The notes: generated from the sequence alone by a model not told the origin. A stretch of 58,302 nt of DNA from Anaerolineales bacterium (GCA_020059485.1 JAGVCA010000043.1:1-58302), one strand, 5' to 3'. Numbered from the stretch's first letter, positions 24,533 to 33,745 are shown. Numbers and translations: made by a program.

Positions 24533-26524
24533 TTATTCACATAAACTGGCGATTAACTCCAGGTGCGATGGTGCGTAGATCGTGCTCTCGATCTCTTCGC
24601 TGTAAGTCGGCAGCGCCAGGCAGGCTTGGCTGCGGGCATGCGAATCCTGCAGCAAGGCTTCCAGGGCGAAGTCGAATTCGTCGGCGCCAGTGTAGGCAAA
24701 GGCCTGTACGATCACGATCCACTCGACCGGATCGTTGGGGGTGTATCCGTTGGCGAGGGCCTCAGCGCCCAGTCCAGCGGCCAGGTCCCAGTCGCGCTGC
24801 TGCCGGGCGAGTTGGGCTTTCTGGTAGTAATAACACCAGTCATGTCCCGGCTCGGTGCCGAAGTAGTTCGGATCGAGCTGTGGTTGCTTCTCGGCGAACG
24901 GGTCGATCCTTTCCAGTTGAGAAAAGGGGGCGACCGCCTGGATAATCTTGTCTACCTTCCCGGAGATCTCTGGGTGTTTGCCATCCAGCATCTGGAGACA
25001 GGACCCTTCCGGACGGGAGAAGATCAACACCTGGCTGAAATCGTTCGTCCAGCTGTAGCCCCGCTTGCGCTGGGGTGAGAGGATCTGTTCGGTTACAAAT
25101 TCCTGGGTACCGCTATTCAGTACTTCCCCGCCGATAATGACATACGGTCGGCCGGGATGATACATCAGATTGATCGGAGACCAGATCGCCTGGCTTTCAT
25201 TCCAGGCTACATTGTCTACCCGCCCGGTGACCACGGTTTTTGGCTCCAGATCGGGGACCCGCCAGGAAAACTGCCACCAGGTGGTGCGTTCGGTCTGGTA
25301 ACGGATCTCGTTCAGGTTGGCGATGCCAGAATGCACCAGTAGTGAGGAGACCGCCAATACCAGCCAGATGCCGTTGCGCAATTGGGGACGCAACAGGCTG
25401 AGCACCCCGACAACGATCATTACACTACCCATCATCCCCGGGAAGGAAAACCGGTCGCGGGCGGTGGTGGAGTACACAATCTCCCGGCCGCCAAACACGA
25501 TCGGGGCCAACGATCCGATGGCAAACACCACCCCGCCGATCACCATCCAGCGAGCGTAGGGATCGCTGTGGGATCCCTGCTCAGGGCTGGAAGGCTGCCG
25601 GTTCAACCGGGTAATCAGGAACTGGGCGGCCGCGCCAGCGAAGGTCATCATCACTGCGGCCGCCAGCCAGTCCAGGCGGATGTATTCAAAATAGGCGATC
25701 AGCGGCTGATACCAGGCGCTGATGATCAGGCGATACAGATTTTCGAACAACGCGCCAGCCAGCTGCATCAAGCCTTGCAGGGATTTCAGGTTTTCCAGCA
25801 TCGGTCCGGTCTCGATCGAAGCGCGTTGATTTTCGAAAAAGAAGACCCGCCAGACGGAAAAAGCGATTGTGCCAAGGGTATATGGCGCGGAGTAAGCGGC
25901 GAACCTCCCGAAGGTAACGGGCTGCCGGCTGTACTGGCGCAAGGCAAGGTAGATCAGGAAATAGCGGAACAGGTCCATCCCAATGTACAGTTCCATGATC
26001 CCGGCGCTGGTGATCACCAGCAGTAAACTGACCGGGATAGCGATCGCATGCAGCCATGCTTTTTTGAAGTAGATCGGCAGCAAACAGACCACGAAGGAAA
26101 GCACCATGGCGGCATGGCTGACCATCTGGGCCATGTAATCCATGCTATGCATTTGCTGCCCGTAGCCGGGGAAGATCAGGGCCAGGGCGGAGGCCATCAG
26201 GTTCTCTTCCCGCCGTTTTGGGAACAGGAACATCAGGATGGCGAAAAAAGCAATGGTATCTATCAACCGGAGGAACAGGCCGATCAGCTGGAAGTGCAGC
26301 ATGCGGGTGCCGATGATGGTGATAAGAAATCGCTCCATGTAGCCTCGCAGCGGCCGGTCGATCATAAACTCGCGCACCAGGTAGAACGGGCCTTCGTTTT
26401 CAATTGTGAAGATCCGCAACCATTCATCCGGGATCCAGCCCGCGTTGTGCATCTTTGGAACATAGGCAAAGATGAGCAGCAACAGAAGGACTGCCAGGAC
26501 CAAACCGAGTTCTTTTTTATTCAT
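24533..26524 (-). CDS. Polytopic membrane protein with TPR-like tail, paralogue of 45730-47778
   Basis: The 663-residue protein has about ten membrane helices (residues 7-400), like a glycosyltransferase-C-type membrane protein. An extracytoplasmic region follows, then a C-terminal helical-repeat part (about 560-650) with WCYYYQKAQLARQQRDW. The same features (WxxDEW loop after TM1, RFSFPGMMG, VPDLEP, the WCxYYQxAxLA motif) recur in the protein at 45730-47778. A GT-C or O-antigen-type enzyme is possible, but I see no certain catalytic residue beyond the acidic pair after TM1. It is the last gene of the run from the LCP gene. Confidence 0.7.
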   Translation of the reverse strand: MNKKELGLVLAVLLLLLIFAYVPKMHNAGWIPDEWLRIFTIENEGPFYLVREFMIDRPLRGYMERFLITIIGTRMLHFQLIGLFLRLIDTIAFFAILMFLFPKRREENLMASALALIFPGYGQQMHSMDYMAQMVSHAAMVLSFVVCLLPIYFKKAWLHAIAIPVSLLLVITSAGIMELYIGMDLFRYFLIYLALRQYSRQPVTFGRFAAYSAPYTLGTIAFSVWRVFFFENQRASIETGPMLENLKSLQGLMQLAGALFENLYRLIISAWYQPLIAYFEYIRLDWLAAAVMMTFAGAAAQFLITRLNRQPSSPEQGSHSDPYARWMVIGGVVFAIGSLAPIVFGGREIVYSTTARDRFSFPGMMGSVMIVVGVLSLLRPQLRNGIWLVLAVSSLLVHSGIANLNEIRYQTERTTWWQFSWRVPDLEPKTVVTGRVDNVAWNESQAIWSPINLMYHPGRPYVIIGGEVLNSGTQEFVTEQILSPQRKRGYSWTNDFSQVLIFSRPEGSCLQMLDGKHPEISGKVDKIIQAVAPFSQLERIDPFAEKQPQLDPNYFGTEPGHDWCYYYQKAQLARQQRDWDLAAGLGAEALANGYTPNDPVEWIVIVQAFAYTGADEFDFALEALLQDSHARSQACLALPTYSEEIESTIYAPSHLELIASLCE

Positions 26525-26570
26525 GCGCGCTCCAGACTCAGCGACAGGCTGCCAGGATGGTTTCTAAGGC

Positions 26571-27641
26571 TTACGGCCGGGCAGACTGCACCCCGCCGAT
26601 GGAATTGATTTCCAATTCCCAGCGTGAGCCGGGGACCGCCAGGGTGAATAGCTGGTAGTCTTCTGTCTGGTAGAGGTATTTCTGCCCGTCGGCTTCAAAG
26701 CTGATGAAATAGGTTTCTGACCCTGCTCCCAACCGCTGGTCGGAAGCCAGGTCAGGGTCCGGCCAAAAGGCCATCAGGTCATCGCCAGACACGGTGGCGC
26801 TTTCGACTGCAGCCCACTCCCACAGTGTGTAGGTACAGTAGTCGTCATAAATGATGTAAGTGCAATCCTCAACGACCTCTGCAAATCCGCCGCCGGTATC
26901 AATGGAATAGGGAGTGCCGCATATCTCCTGGGCGCCTTCGGTGGGGACATCGGTTTCGCCGCGGGCCTCCAGTGAACAGGTGATCACTTCTCCCTCAACC
27001 GGGATCTCATCCCACCAGTCCTGGTAGCGTACCTGGACGACCTGCTCGATCACCACGGCCCGCTCCCAGCGCACATCCGTCACGGTGCCCTGCACGGCAC
27101 TGGTGCGGAAGAAGAGGAAGTACATCCCCAGGCAGGCCGCGATCAGCACCAACCCGATCACAGCCAGTACGCCTGGTTTGAGTTTGGCCGGGGCGGTCTG
27201 TTGTTCGGGCTGCTTTTTTTCCGGCGGGCCGGCCTTAAGGCTGCCACCGCACTGCCGGCAGCGGGACTGTGTTTCCGGGTTCTCAGCGCCGCAGTGCGGG
27301 CAGGCCTGCATCTGCTGGGGTCCCTTCCGGAATGCGCCGACCACCTTGCCGGCCTGGCGCTGTTTTCCTTCGGTCAGATCGGCCTTGCACTGTGAACACC
27401 GGGCCGCTCCGGCCGGGTTGCGCGTCCCGCAGTAGGCGCAGTGGATATCTGCGCCAGCCTGGGCCTGTTTCAGCCGCTCTTCATCGGCGATCAATTCCTG
27501 GCGGGAGGGTTGGAAGAATTCCACATCGGGTGGCTGAGGTGCGGCGCAGCCTTTACAGATCTTCTCTGGCCCGGGGTTGATCGTCCCGCAGTTCAGACAT
27601 TTCCAGTGCAGTTCGATATAACCGATCTTTTTCTTAGCCAT
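26571..27641 (-). CDS. Triple zinc-ribbon membrane protein
   Basis: The 356-residue protein carries three Cys4 ribbons: CLNCG...CKGC (about 15-32), CAYCG...CSQC (about 68-86) and CPHCG...CRQC (about 114-132). A Lys/Pro linker and one membrane helix (about 158-178) follow, then an extracytoplasmic part of about 175 residues with seven or so Cys (CSLEARG, EICGTPY, DCTYIIYDDYC). That outer domain is unknown. The topology suggests signalling or scaffolding between cytoplasm and outside. It lies 69 bp after the gene at 27711-28292. Confidence 0.62.
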   Translation of the reverse strand: MAKKKIGYIELHWKCLNCGTINPGPEKICKGCAAPQPPDVEFFQPSRQELIADEERLKQAQAGADIHCAYCGTRNPAGAARCSQCKADLTEGKQRQAGKVVGAFRKGPQQMQACPHCGAENPETQSRCRQCGGSLKAGPPEKKQPEQQTAPAKLKPGVLAVIGLVLIAACLGMYFLFFRTSAVQGTVTDVRWERAVVIEQVVQVRYQDWWDEIPVEGEVITCSLEARGETDVPTEGAQEICGTPYSIDTGGGFAEVVEDCTYIIYDDYCTYTLWEWAAVESATVSGDDLMAFWPDPDLASDQRLGAGSETYFISFEADGQKYLYQTEDYQLFTLAVPGSRWELEINSIGGVQSARP

Positions 27642-27710
27642 TAGCCCTCACTAGGGTAACAGGTTGCCTGGCGTAATTATAGCGAATTTTTCGAAATTTC
27701 TTACCAGGTT

Positions 27711-28292
27711 CTAGGGTGTGGGTGTCGCATGGGAGGAGGTTGGCACCAAGCCCTCTGTCACCCGGATCGCTTCGCGGCGCGGGAGGTTGGTGATGACCTG
27801 CAGGCGGATATGATCGATCGTGGTGGTCAGGAGCCAGGTTTTGCTCAAGTCGTAGTTCGCGAGATCAATGGCTCCCATGGGAAGCAGTTCGGAGGGAGCC
27901 GGCTGCACCAGGCTGGCGGGTTGGTCTTGCAGGGTGAATCCCGGGTCAGGCGTGAAGGCTGGCTGGCTGACCTCTTCGCCCTGGATCAGGTGAATGAAAT
28001 ACTTCGGCGAGGCGTAGGTTTCCGTGTAGGTGGTGCCCTCCGGTTGCGAGTTAGCGCCAGAGGCGACCGCGATGATCTCAAAGCCCGCCGGGAGATAACC
28101 GAGCGTGAAGGGGGTAAATTCCTCCAGGCCGGAGTAGGTGATATAGGTGTCGCCGCGCGTATCGATCCCGAACAGACGGTAGATGCCCTGGTTGACTGCC
28201 GGGATCATCAGCAGAATGGACAAAGCCAACAGGACAAAAGCCAGCAGCGGGATCAGGACAGAAGTGCTGGGTTTTTCAGGTCTTGGGCTCAT
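27711..28292 (-). CDS. Single-helix membrane protein, DUF4367-like domain
   Basis: The 193-residue product has an N-terminal membrane helix (about 11-31) and an outer domain containing FTLGYLPAGFEI and paired strands, reminiscent of the DUF4367 domains that end anti-sigma-factor-like proteins. No sigma factor is adjacent. The start overlaps the end of recO by 17 bp, so it is translated from the recO message. Function unknown. Confidence 0.6.
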   Translation of the reverse strand: MSPRPEKPSTSVLIPLLAFVLLALSILLMIPAVNQGIYRLFGIDTRGDTYITYSGLEEFTPFTLGYLPAGFEIIAVASGANSQPEGTTYTETYASPKYFIHLIQGEEVSQPAFTPDPGFTLQDQPASLVQPAPSELLPMGAIDLANYDLSKTWLLTTTIDHIRLQVITNLPRREAIRVTEGLVPTSSHATPTP

Positions 28293-29103
28293 CGGATGGG
28301 GGTTCCTTCTCTAAATGGATGGCGCGGCTGCGGTCAGCATATTCCCGCCTGACCTTCCGCAGGAATGCAGGCGTATTCAGGCCGCGTTCCAGGATATAGG
28401 TGAGATAGTACTGCATCAGGACTTCCAGTTCGTGCTCGATCTCCGGAGTCAGCCTGGCCCGGGCGGCTTCGGCAAAATTGCTCCGCTGGAAATGCCGCAG
28501 GTACTTGAGCGCTGGCATCGAGACCGGGACCAGGCCGGATTGGTCCTGTCGGCCGGCTCGTGATACTACCCCGCCGAGGGCTGCCGAGAAGAACTGGTCC
28601 TCGGGCTGGATCTGTGCGCCTGTGACCACACACTCCTGCAGTTCGGGCCTGAATCCAAGCAGGTCCAGCAGCCGGATTTCAAAATAGCGCACGATCAGGG
28701 AGGTAGGATACTCAGCTGCATTGAGCCGGGCCAGGGTGTTCTTCAGCAGGGAAAAGACTGGCTGGTGTTCTTCCTCATCAACGCTGAAGCGGTCCACCAG
28801 CTCGACCACATACGAGGCCATCCCGATCGTTTCCAGGTCTCGTCCCAGTCTGATATAGATATCCTGGGCCTCGGCCTGGCTGATGATATCCCAGGTGCGG
28901 CCTTGTGCCAGTTGCAAACTGACATGCGTGAACGGTTCCAAATGCCCGCTTTTATGCGAGCGGACCTTGCGCACGCCTTTAGCGATGGCAGTCAGTTTGC
29001 CTTTCTGGCGCGTATACAGGGTCACCAGCCGGTCGGCTTCGCCATAGTCCTGGTGTTTTAACACGATTGCTTCCACCCGGTAGGAGCGGAATTTTTGGGC
29101 CAT
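28276..29103 (-). CDS. recO: DNA repair protein RecO
   Basis: The 275-residue protein begins with the RecO N-terminal OB fold (YRVEAIVLKHQDYGEADRLV, LYTRQKGKLTAIAKGVRK) and continues with the helical C-terminal domain (VELVDRFS, RYFEIRLLDLLGFRPEL). RecO helps load RecA at SSB-covered gaps with RecF and RecR. The usual Cys4 zinc site of the C-terminal part is not evident; only one Cys remains (ELQECV). It follows the LCP gene after 33 bp. Confidence 0.93.
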   Translation of the reverse strand: MAQKFRSYRVEAIVLKHQDYGEADRLVTLYTRQKGKLTAIAKGVRKVRSHKSGHLEPFTHVSLQLAQGRTWDIISQAEAQDIYIRLGRDLETIGMASYVVELVDRFSVDEEEHQPVFSLLKNTLARLNAAEYPTSLIVRYFEIRLLDLLGFRPELQECVVTGAQIQPEDQFFSAALGGVVSRAGRQDQSGLVPVSMPALKYLRHFQRSNFAEAARARLTPEIEHELEVLMQYYLTYILERGLNTPAFLRKVRREYADRSRAIHLEKEPPSDEPKT

Positions 29104-29136
29104 GGCAGAATTATACAGCAGGATCGGGAGCTTGGA

Positions 29137-30057
29137 TCACGGCTTCATCTGGCGTGTGACCATTGGCAGGATCGCTTCCCAGTTGGGCAGCAGCACTTGC
29201 GCGCCCAGATCGGTGACCCACGGCGTGACCATCTCGCGGTTGATGGTCTCGAACTGAAGCCCGCCCAGGCTTGCCCGCAACAGCGCGGCAGCGAGCCGGG
29301 GCTGGTGCCAGAGGGGGATATCGGTGTCGATCATCTGGGCGGAGGCGGCCACCAGCTGTGGGAGGCGGAACCAGCTGTCGGGCTGCATCAGGCGCTGCAT
29401 CAGCGCGATCAGGAAGATCTGTCCCTGGGCCATGCGGGAGAAGTCATCGCTACCGGCACGGCTGCGCACGAAGGCCAGGGCTTGCTCGCCATTGAGGAGG
29501 TGCGTGCCTGCCGGGTAGCCGGCCATCTGGCGTTCGAGCTGGATCTCCACGCCGCCCAATGCGTCCACTACGGCCGGGAATTTCTCCAGCTGGATGCGGA
29601 GGTAGTGGTCGATATCGGTGTTGAAATTCTGCTCAAAGGTGGTGACTGCCAGCGTTGGGCCGTTGCCTGGGGCTTCGCCTTCGCCAAAGAAATGAGCGGT
29701 GTTGATGCGGTTCTCGTTATAGCCAGGGATCGGGACCCACAGGTCGCGCGGAATCGAGACCGCGTTGGCTTTGCCGGTCAGGGGGTTGATCGCCAGCAGG
29801 ATATTGGTATCACTGCGGCCGATAGATGTGCCTTCAAAGGCGCGGTCAATCCCCAGGATCAAAATTGTCTGCCGGCCGGGGAGCAGGAAGTAAGCCGCCA
29901 GCAGCAATAGAATGCTGAAAAGGAATTTTAGAAAGCGAAAACGGCGTCTCCGGCGGCGTTCGGGTGCGGGGACATGCTCCGGATGCGGCTCGTAGCGCCA
30001 GTTTGGTTTTGTGTCCGCTTGCGGGTCGGACGGGTTGTAATACAGGTTCGTATTCAT
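29137..30057 (-). CDS. LytR-CpsA-Psr (LCP) family protein
   Basis: The 306-residue protein has a basic N-terminal tail (RRRRRRF at about 35-41), one membrane helix (about 44-58) and an LCP domain (about 65-230): LILGID, GRSDTNILLAINP, SIPRDLWVPIPG, NRINTAHFFG, ALGGVEIQL and the AFVRSR motif. LCP enzymes transfer glycopolymers from lipid carriers to peptidoglycan, outside the membrane. The start at 30057 is chosen because it directly precedes the tail and helix. It heads a run with recO and three unknown genes. Confidence 0.88.
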   Translation of the reverse strand: MNTNLYYNPSDPQADTKPNWRYEPHPEHVPAPERRRRRRFRFLKFLFSILLLLAAYFLLPGRQTILILGIDRAFEGTSIGRSDTNILLAINPLTGKANAVSIPRDLWVPIPGYNENRINTAHFFGEGEAPGNGPTLAVTTFEQNFNTDIDHYLRIQLEKFPAVVDALGGVEIQLERQMAGYPAGTHLLNGEQALAFVRSRAGSDDFSRMAQGQIFLIALMQRLMQPDSWFRLPQLVAASAQMIDTDIPLWHQPRLAAALLRASLGGLQFETINREMVTPWVTDLGAQVLLPNWEAILPMVTRQMKP

Positions 30058-30183
30058 GGCGGCGAATTCTACTCGAATTAGACGAATAAATAAAGAAAAT
30101 TGTTCCCCCAGGTGTACCATTTTTCGAATGGGTGTTCTGTTGCGGGACAACCATGCACAACGATAAGAGGGTGATAAGGGGTG

Positions 30184-30212
30184 TTGCCACGGATCGACCA
30201 ATCTGATAAGAT
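30184..30212 (+). promoter_or_regulatory. Sigma-70-type promoter of the Flp pilin gene
   Basis: TTGCCA (30184-30189) and TAAGAT (30207-30212) are separated by 17 bp, leaving a 5' leader of about 60 bases before the ATG at 30279. Agreement with the consensus is good. Confidence 0.6.
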
Positions 30213-30278
30213 GTAAACACGATTTGGGAATGCCGTCTGTCTTGCTCTTTTCTATTATTTTTACAAACGAGGTATTTT

Positions 30279-30440
30279 ATGCCGTCTTTGTCTGAAACCA
30301 GTGAGCTGGGCCAGGCCATGCTGGAGTATGCACTGATCATCCTGTTGATCGCGATCGTCCTGATCGTTGGCCTGTCGATGATCCCACCGCCAGTAGGGAA
30401 TGTGTTCAGCGCAATCGCAAACACTTTGTCGGGATTGTAG
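30279..30440 (+). CDS. Flp-type pilin
   Basis: This 53-residue protein has the Flp/Fap pilin layout: a short polar leader with the cleavage-type Gly before QAMLEYAL, the Glu-Tyr pair, a hydrophobic helix and a short C-terminal tail. Flp pilins polymerise into thin type IVb/Tad pili after TadV-type processing. A GAGG lies upstream of the ATG. No tad assembly genes are in the window, so the machinery must be elsewhere. Confidence 0.85.
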   Translation: MPSLSETSELGQAMLEYALIILLIAIVLIVGLSMIPPPVGNVFSAIANTLSGL

Positions 30441-30467
30441 AACTGCCGCCATCTTTATGCAGGACGA

Positions 30468-31199
30468 TCATGGTGAGACCCTTCGCCAGACCTGATACAA
30501 CCCTAACCGGCCGTTCTCGCCATCGGACCTGAACTCATCCTCGACCTCAAAGCCCATCTGACTTGCCAGATGGTGCAGTTCTTCGCTGGAAAAATGGTGA
30601 ACGTACCGCAACCCGACTCCGCCCCGGCGCCAATCCATCAGGTAGTCGTTCTCTTCCACCTGCGAATCCTGCAACCCGACCTGCTGCCAGGGTATCACAC
30701 GTTCAGCCAGCCGACTGCTTTCCAGAAATTGCCAGTTGGAGTGGATGAATTGTGAACGAGGCGTCATCAGGGAGCGGACCTGCTGCAGAAATTGTTTGCG
30801 CAGGGCCAGGCCGGGCAGGTGATGCATCACGGCGAAACTGACGATCGTTTCGTAACTTTGCCCGGAGACCAGATCGACCCAGTCAGGGCCGGTCAGGTCG
30901 GCCTGGATGAGCCTGGTGCGGGGTTGCTGCATGCGGCTGGCGATTTCGATAAAACCCTCTGAGGCATCCAGCCCGGTATAGGTGCCCTGGTGGCCGACTT
31001 CGACCAGGTGCGCTGCCAGGAGTCCGTTGCCGCAGCCCAGGTCCAGCACATCGGCGTTGGCCGGGATCATGGCCGCGCTTCGGACGACCCCGGGATTGAG
31101 GCGCTGCCGGGTGGCGGAGAACTGACCGGCAAACCTCTGGTAGAATAGATGATTGATCTCTAACAATTGATGGACGGTTTCGGGCTGCATACACCCCAT
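30468..31199 (-). CDS. Class I SAM-dependent methyltransferase
   Basis: The 243-residue protein has motif I VLDLGCGNGLLAAHL (about 51-65), the acidic end of beta-2 (TGLDAS), RLIQADLT and the SFAVMHHL motif IV. These identify a Rossmann-fold SAM methyltransferase of the Methyltransf_11/25 type. The substrate is unknown. ATG 31199 is used, with 31190 as the alternative; longer frames run antisense through elp3. It is divergent from elp3 with 75 bp between, so a link to tRNA modification is conceivable but unproven. Confidence 0.85.
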   Translation of the reverse strand: MGCMQPETVHQLLEINHLFYQRFAGQFSATRQRLNPGVVRSAAMIPANADVLDLGCGNGLLAAHLVEVGHQGTYTGLDASEGFIEIASRMQQPRTRLIQADLTGPDWVDLVSGQSYETIVSFAVMHHLPGLALRKQFLQQVRSLMTPRSQFIHSNWQFLESSRLAERVIPWQQVGLQDSQVEENDYLMDWRRGGVGLRYVHHFSSEELHHLASQMGFEVEDEFRSDGENGRLGLYQVWRRVSP

Positions 31200-31274
31200 T
31201 ATAGAAGAAGTTTGAGTCCAGAGCCTGAAATCTGCCTGTGAATGACACACTATTGGTTTCGGTGACCGGTATAA

Positions 31275-32963
31275 ATGATGGACCAATTGGAAGAACAACG
31301 CGACGCATGGAATGAGCTGAAACGCCAGACCCCGGAAAAACTGGCCCTGGCCCGGGCGGCCCTGGCAGATATCCGCGCGGGGATGAAGGTTTTCGATGCC
31401 CTTCGGAACCACCCGATCACGGCCGAAGGCGGGGGGTATATCGGCAAACAAATGCTGGTGGCGGTGTACCGCCAGATGGTCGATGACGGCGAGATCGATG
31501 AGGACCCGGAACTGCTGGCCCGTATCCGGATGAAACCGGTCCGGACGCAGTCGGGTGTCACCGTGGTGACCGTGCTGACCATGCCGTATCCCTGCCCGGG
31601 AAAGTGTGTCTTTTGTCCGACCGACTGGCGCATGCCGAAAAGTTATCTGCCTGATGAGCCAGGCGCACGCCGCGCCTATCATCACAATTTTGATCCCTAT
31701 GACCAGGTGATCTCCCGACTGGCTGCGCTGGAAGCGGTCGGCCATCCCACCGACAAGATCGAGCTGTTGATCCTGGGTGGGACCTGGAGCTCGTACCGCA
31801 AGGATTACCAGGAGTGGTTCGTCCACCGGTTGTTCGATGCCATGAACGGCTCGGGAGCCAAACACGCGCCGGCCGAATATCACGAGCGGATGCCAATGGA
31901 TGAGCTGGACCTGGGTGCGACCCAGGAATATAACCAGACGGCCGCACACCGCAATGTCGGCTTGGTGATCGAGACCCGGCCTGACCATGTCGATCCGGCA
32001 GAACTGGCCTGGCTGCGATATCTGGGCGTGACCAAAGTGCAGATGGGCGCACAGTCCTTTGATGACCAGATCCTGGAGCTGAACAAGCGCGGCCACGATG
32101 CAGCTGCCACCCGGGCGGCGGTGGCGCTGCTGCGGGCGGGCGGGTTCAAGATCGTACTGCACTGGATGCCAAATTTACTGGGGGCTACGCCGGAGGGTGA
32201 CCGGGAGGATTTTACCCGGATGTGGGAGGGATATTGTCCGGATGAGATCAAGATCTATCCCAACCAACTGCTAGAGAATGCCGAACTGTACCAGATCTGG
32301 CAGCGGGGCGAGTTCCGTCCATACACTACCGAGGAGCTGATCGAGCTGCTGGTGGCGATCAAGCCGACCGTGCCGCGCTATTGCCGGGTGAACCGGGTGA
32401 TCCGCGATATCCCCTCCACCAATGTGGTGGAAGGCAACAAGCGCACCAGTCTGCGGATGGACGCGCACCAGGCGATGACCGAACGCGGGCTGCGCTGCCA
32501 GTGTGTCCGCTGCCGCGAGGTGCGCGGGCGGGTGGTCAGCGAGGACACGCTGGCGCTTAATGATCTGGTATATGCCGCTGATGGGGCGGAGGAGCACTTC
32601 CTGTCTTTTGATACACCCCAGGACAGGCTGGCCGGCTTCCTGCGCCTATCGCTGCCGGATGCAAACGCGCCCGTAACCGGGCTGGCGGATCTAGATGGGG
32701 CTGCCCTGATCCGGGAAGTGCATGTGTATGGCCAGTCGGTGGAGGTGGGGGACAGCCAAAGCGGCGCAGCGCAGCATATCGGTCTGGGCACCAGCCTGCT
32801 GGAGCGCGCCGAGCAGATCGCCCGCGAGAAGGGTTTTGACCGCCTGGCTGTGATCGCAGCGGTCGGGACGCGCGAATATTACGCCCAACGGGGCTTTGAG
32901 ATGGGCGAACTATATATGGTGAAAAAGATCCGCCAGGTGATCGGGCTGGGGATCAGCCGTTGA
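31275..32963 (+). CDS. elp3: Bacterial Elp3, tRNA U34 radical SAM/acetyltransferase
   Basis: The 562-residue protein has the radical-SAM Cys triad Cys107, Cys111 and Cys114 in CPGKCVFC, followed by RMPKSYLPDEPGA, and ends in a GNAT domain (about 460-560) with HIGLGTSLLERAE binding acetyl-CoA. A Cys-rich zinc site (CQCVRCREV) lies between. Elp3 makes the cm5U34 precursor on tRNA; bacterial forms, including the structurally studied Dehalococcoides protein, act without the other Elongator subunits. The ribosome binding site is weak. The 3' end overlaps the convergent small gene by 11 bp. Confidence 0.93.
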   Translation: MMDQLEEQRDAWNELKRQTPEKLALARAALADIRAGMKVFDALRNHPITAEGGGYIGKQMLVAVYRQMVDDGEIDEDPELLARIRMKPVRTQSGVTVVTVLTMPYPCPGKCVFCPTDWRMPKSYLPDEPGARRAYHHNFDPYDQVISRLAALEAVGHPTDKIELLILGGTWSSYRKDYQEWFVHRLFDAMNGSGAKHAPAEYHERMPMDELDLGATQEYNQTAAHRNVGLVIETRPDHVDPAELAWLRYLGVTKVQMGAQSFDDQILELNKRGHDAAATRAAVALLRAGGFKIVLHWMPNLLGATPEGDREDFTRMWEGYCPDEIKIYPNQLLENAELYQIWQRGEFRPYTTEELIELLVAIKPTVPRYCRVNRVIRDIPSTNVVEGNKRTSLRMDAHQAMTERGLRCQCVRCREVRGRVVSEDTLALNDLVYAADGAEEHFLSFDTPQDRLAGFLRLSLPDANAPVTGLADLDGAALIREVHVYGQSVEVGDSQSGAAQHIGLGTSLLERAEQIAREKGFDRLAVIAAVGTREYYAQRGFEMGELYMVKKIRQVIGLGISR

Positions 32964-33249
32964 TCTCGGAGTAAACCACTTCGCCGTCGTGCCATTCCGG
33001 CTCGCTGGCCATGAATTCCATCATGCGTTCAAAGCGGGCATTGGTCTCCGGGCGGTCGGCATTATTGCGGTAGGCTTCCTTGCTTTTGAAGACTGCCACC
33101 ATATAACCGATATCCGGGTCTTCATCTGATGTGAAGCCGAAGACGGCGACACTCTCGGGGTCGGGGTCTCCCTGTTCGGCGTCCATAGCGGCCATGAAGG
33201 GTTTTTGCATGCCTGGTTTGAAGGTGAATTTTGCGACTGTTCCGTACAT
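32953..33249 (-). CDS. Antibiotic-biosynthesis-monooxygenase-like small protein
   Basis: The 98-residue product fits the dimeric alpha/beta ABM ferredoxin-like fold: KFTFKPGMQKPFMAAM, DIGYMVAVFKSKEAYR and RFERMMEFM. Members include haem-degrading and quinone-forming enzymes and many of unknown role. The start at 33249 has AGGAG upstream. It is convergent with elp3. Confidence 0.7.
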   Translation of the reverse strand: MYGTVAKFTFKPGMQKPFMAAMDAEQGDPDPESVAVFGFTSDEDPDIGYMVAVFKSKEAYRNNADRPETNARFERMMEFMASEPEWHDGEVVYSEING

Positions 33250-33423
33250 TTCATTCTCCTGTGGGTGAAGGTCGACTGCTGCTATTATAGGTAATTGGAT
33301 AAAGACTGTCAACAATCACGTGATTTATTGAGGTGCTGGAGAGCGATCGGCAGCCTTCCTTGACATGCTCTCTCAAACCGATTAGAATTGGCAGGCATTT
33401 CAGGACAGCACTTAACAACACGC

Positions 33424-33496
33424 GCCGAGATAGCTCAGTTGGTAGAGCATGCGACTGAAAATCGCAGGGTCCCCAGTTCAAGTCTGGGTCTCGGCA
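33424..33496 (+). tRNA. tRNA-Phe (GAA)
   Basis: The acceptor stem GCCGAGA pairs with TCTCGGC, discriminator A. The anticodon loop CTGAAAA gives GAA. The T-loop reads TTCAAGT. No CCA is encoded. Confidence 0.96.
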
Positions 33497-33518
33497 TCTT
33501 CGGCCTGGAGCCGACTTT

Positions 33519-33591
33519 GCGGGCGTAGTTCAGCTGGTAGAACACCTCCTTGCCAAGGAGAAGGTCACGAGTTCGAATCTCGTCGCCCGCT
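33519..33591 (+). tRNA. tRNA-Gly (GCC)
   Basis: The acceptor stem GCGGGCG pairs with CGCCCGC, with discriminator T. The anticodon stem-loop CTCCTTGCCAAGGAG reads GCC, and the T-arm has GTTCGAATC. CCA is not encoded. Confidence 0.95.
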
Positions 33592-33596
33592 CAAAT

Positions 33597-33622
33597 CTGG
33601 CTGATAGGCTCCTATCAGCCAG
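33597..33622 (+). repeat. Perfect hairpin between tRNA-Gly and tRNA-Cys
   Basis: CTGGCTGATAGG and its exact complement are separated by only two bases. There is no T-tract, so it is more likely an RNA-processing or attenuating hairpin than a full terminator. Confidence 0.5.
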
Positions 33623-33632
33623 AGTGTTATCT

Positions 33633-33703
33633 GGCGACGTGGCCAAGTGGTAAGGCAGGGGCCTGCAAAGCCCCCATCACGGGTTCGAATCCCGTCGTCG
33701 CCT
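33633..33703 (+). tRNA. tRNA-Cys (GCA)
   Basis: The acceptor stem GGCGACG pairs with CGTCGCC, with discriminator T as usual for tRNA-Cys. The anticodon loop CTGCAAA gives GCA. The T-arm has GGTTCGAATCC. Confidence 0.96.
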
Positions 33704-33745
33704 CAAATCAGACGGCTGCAGCTCAGCCGTCTGTTCAATTAAGAA

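Noticed and set aside
29095-29910. A 271-residue plus-strand frame antisense to the LCP gene
   Set aside because: The minus strand carries clear LCP motifs; this frame has none.
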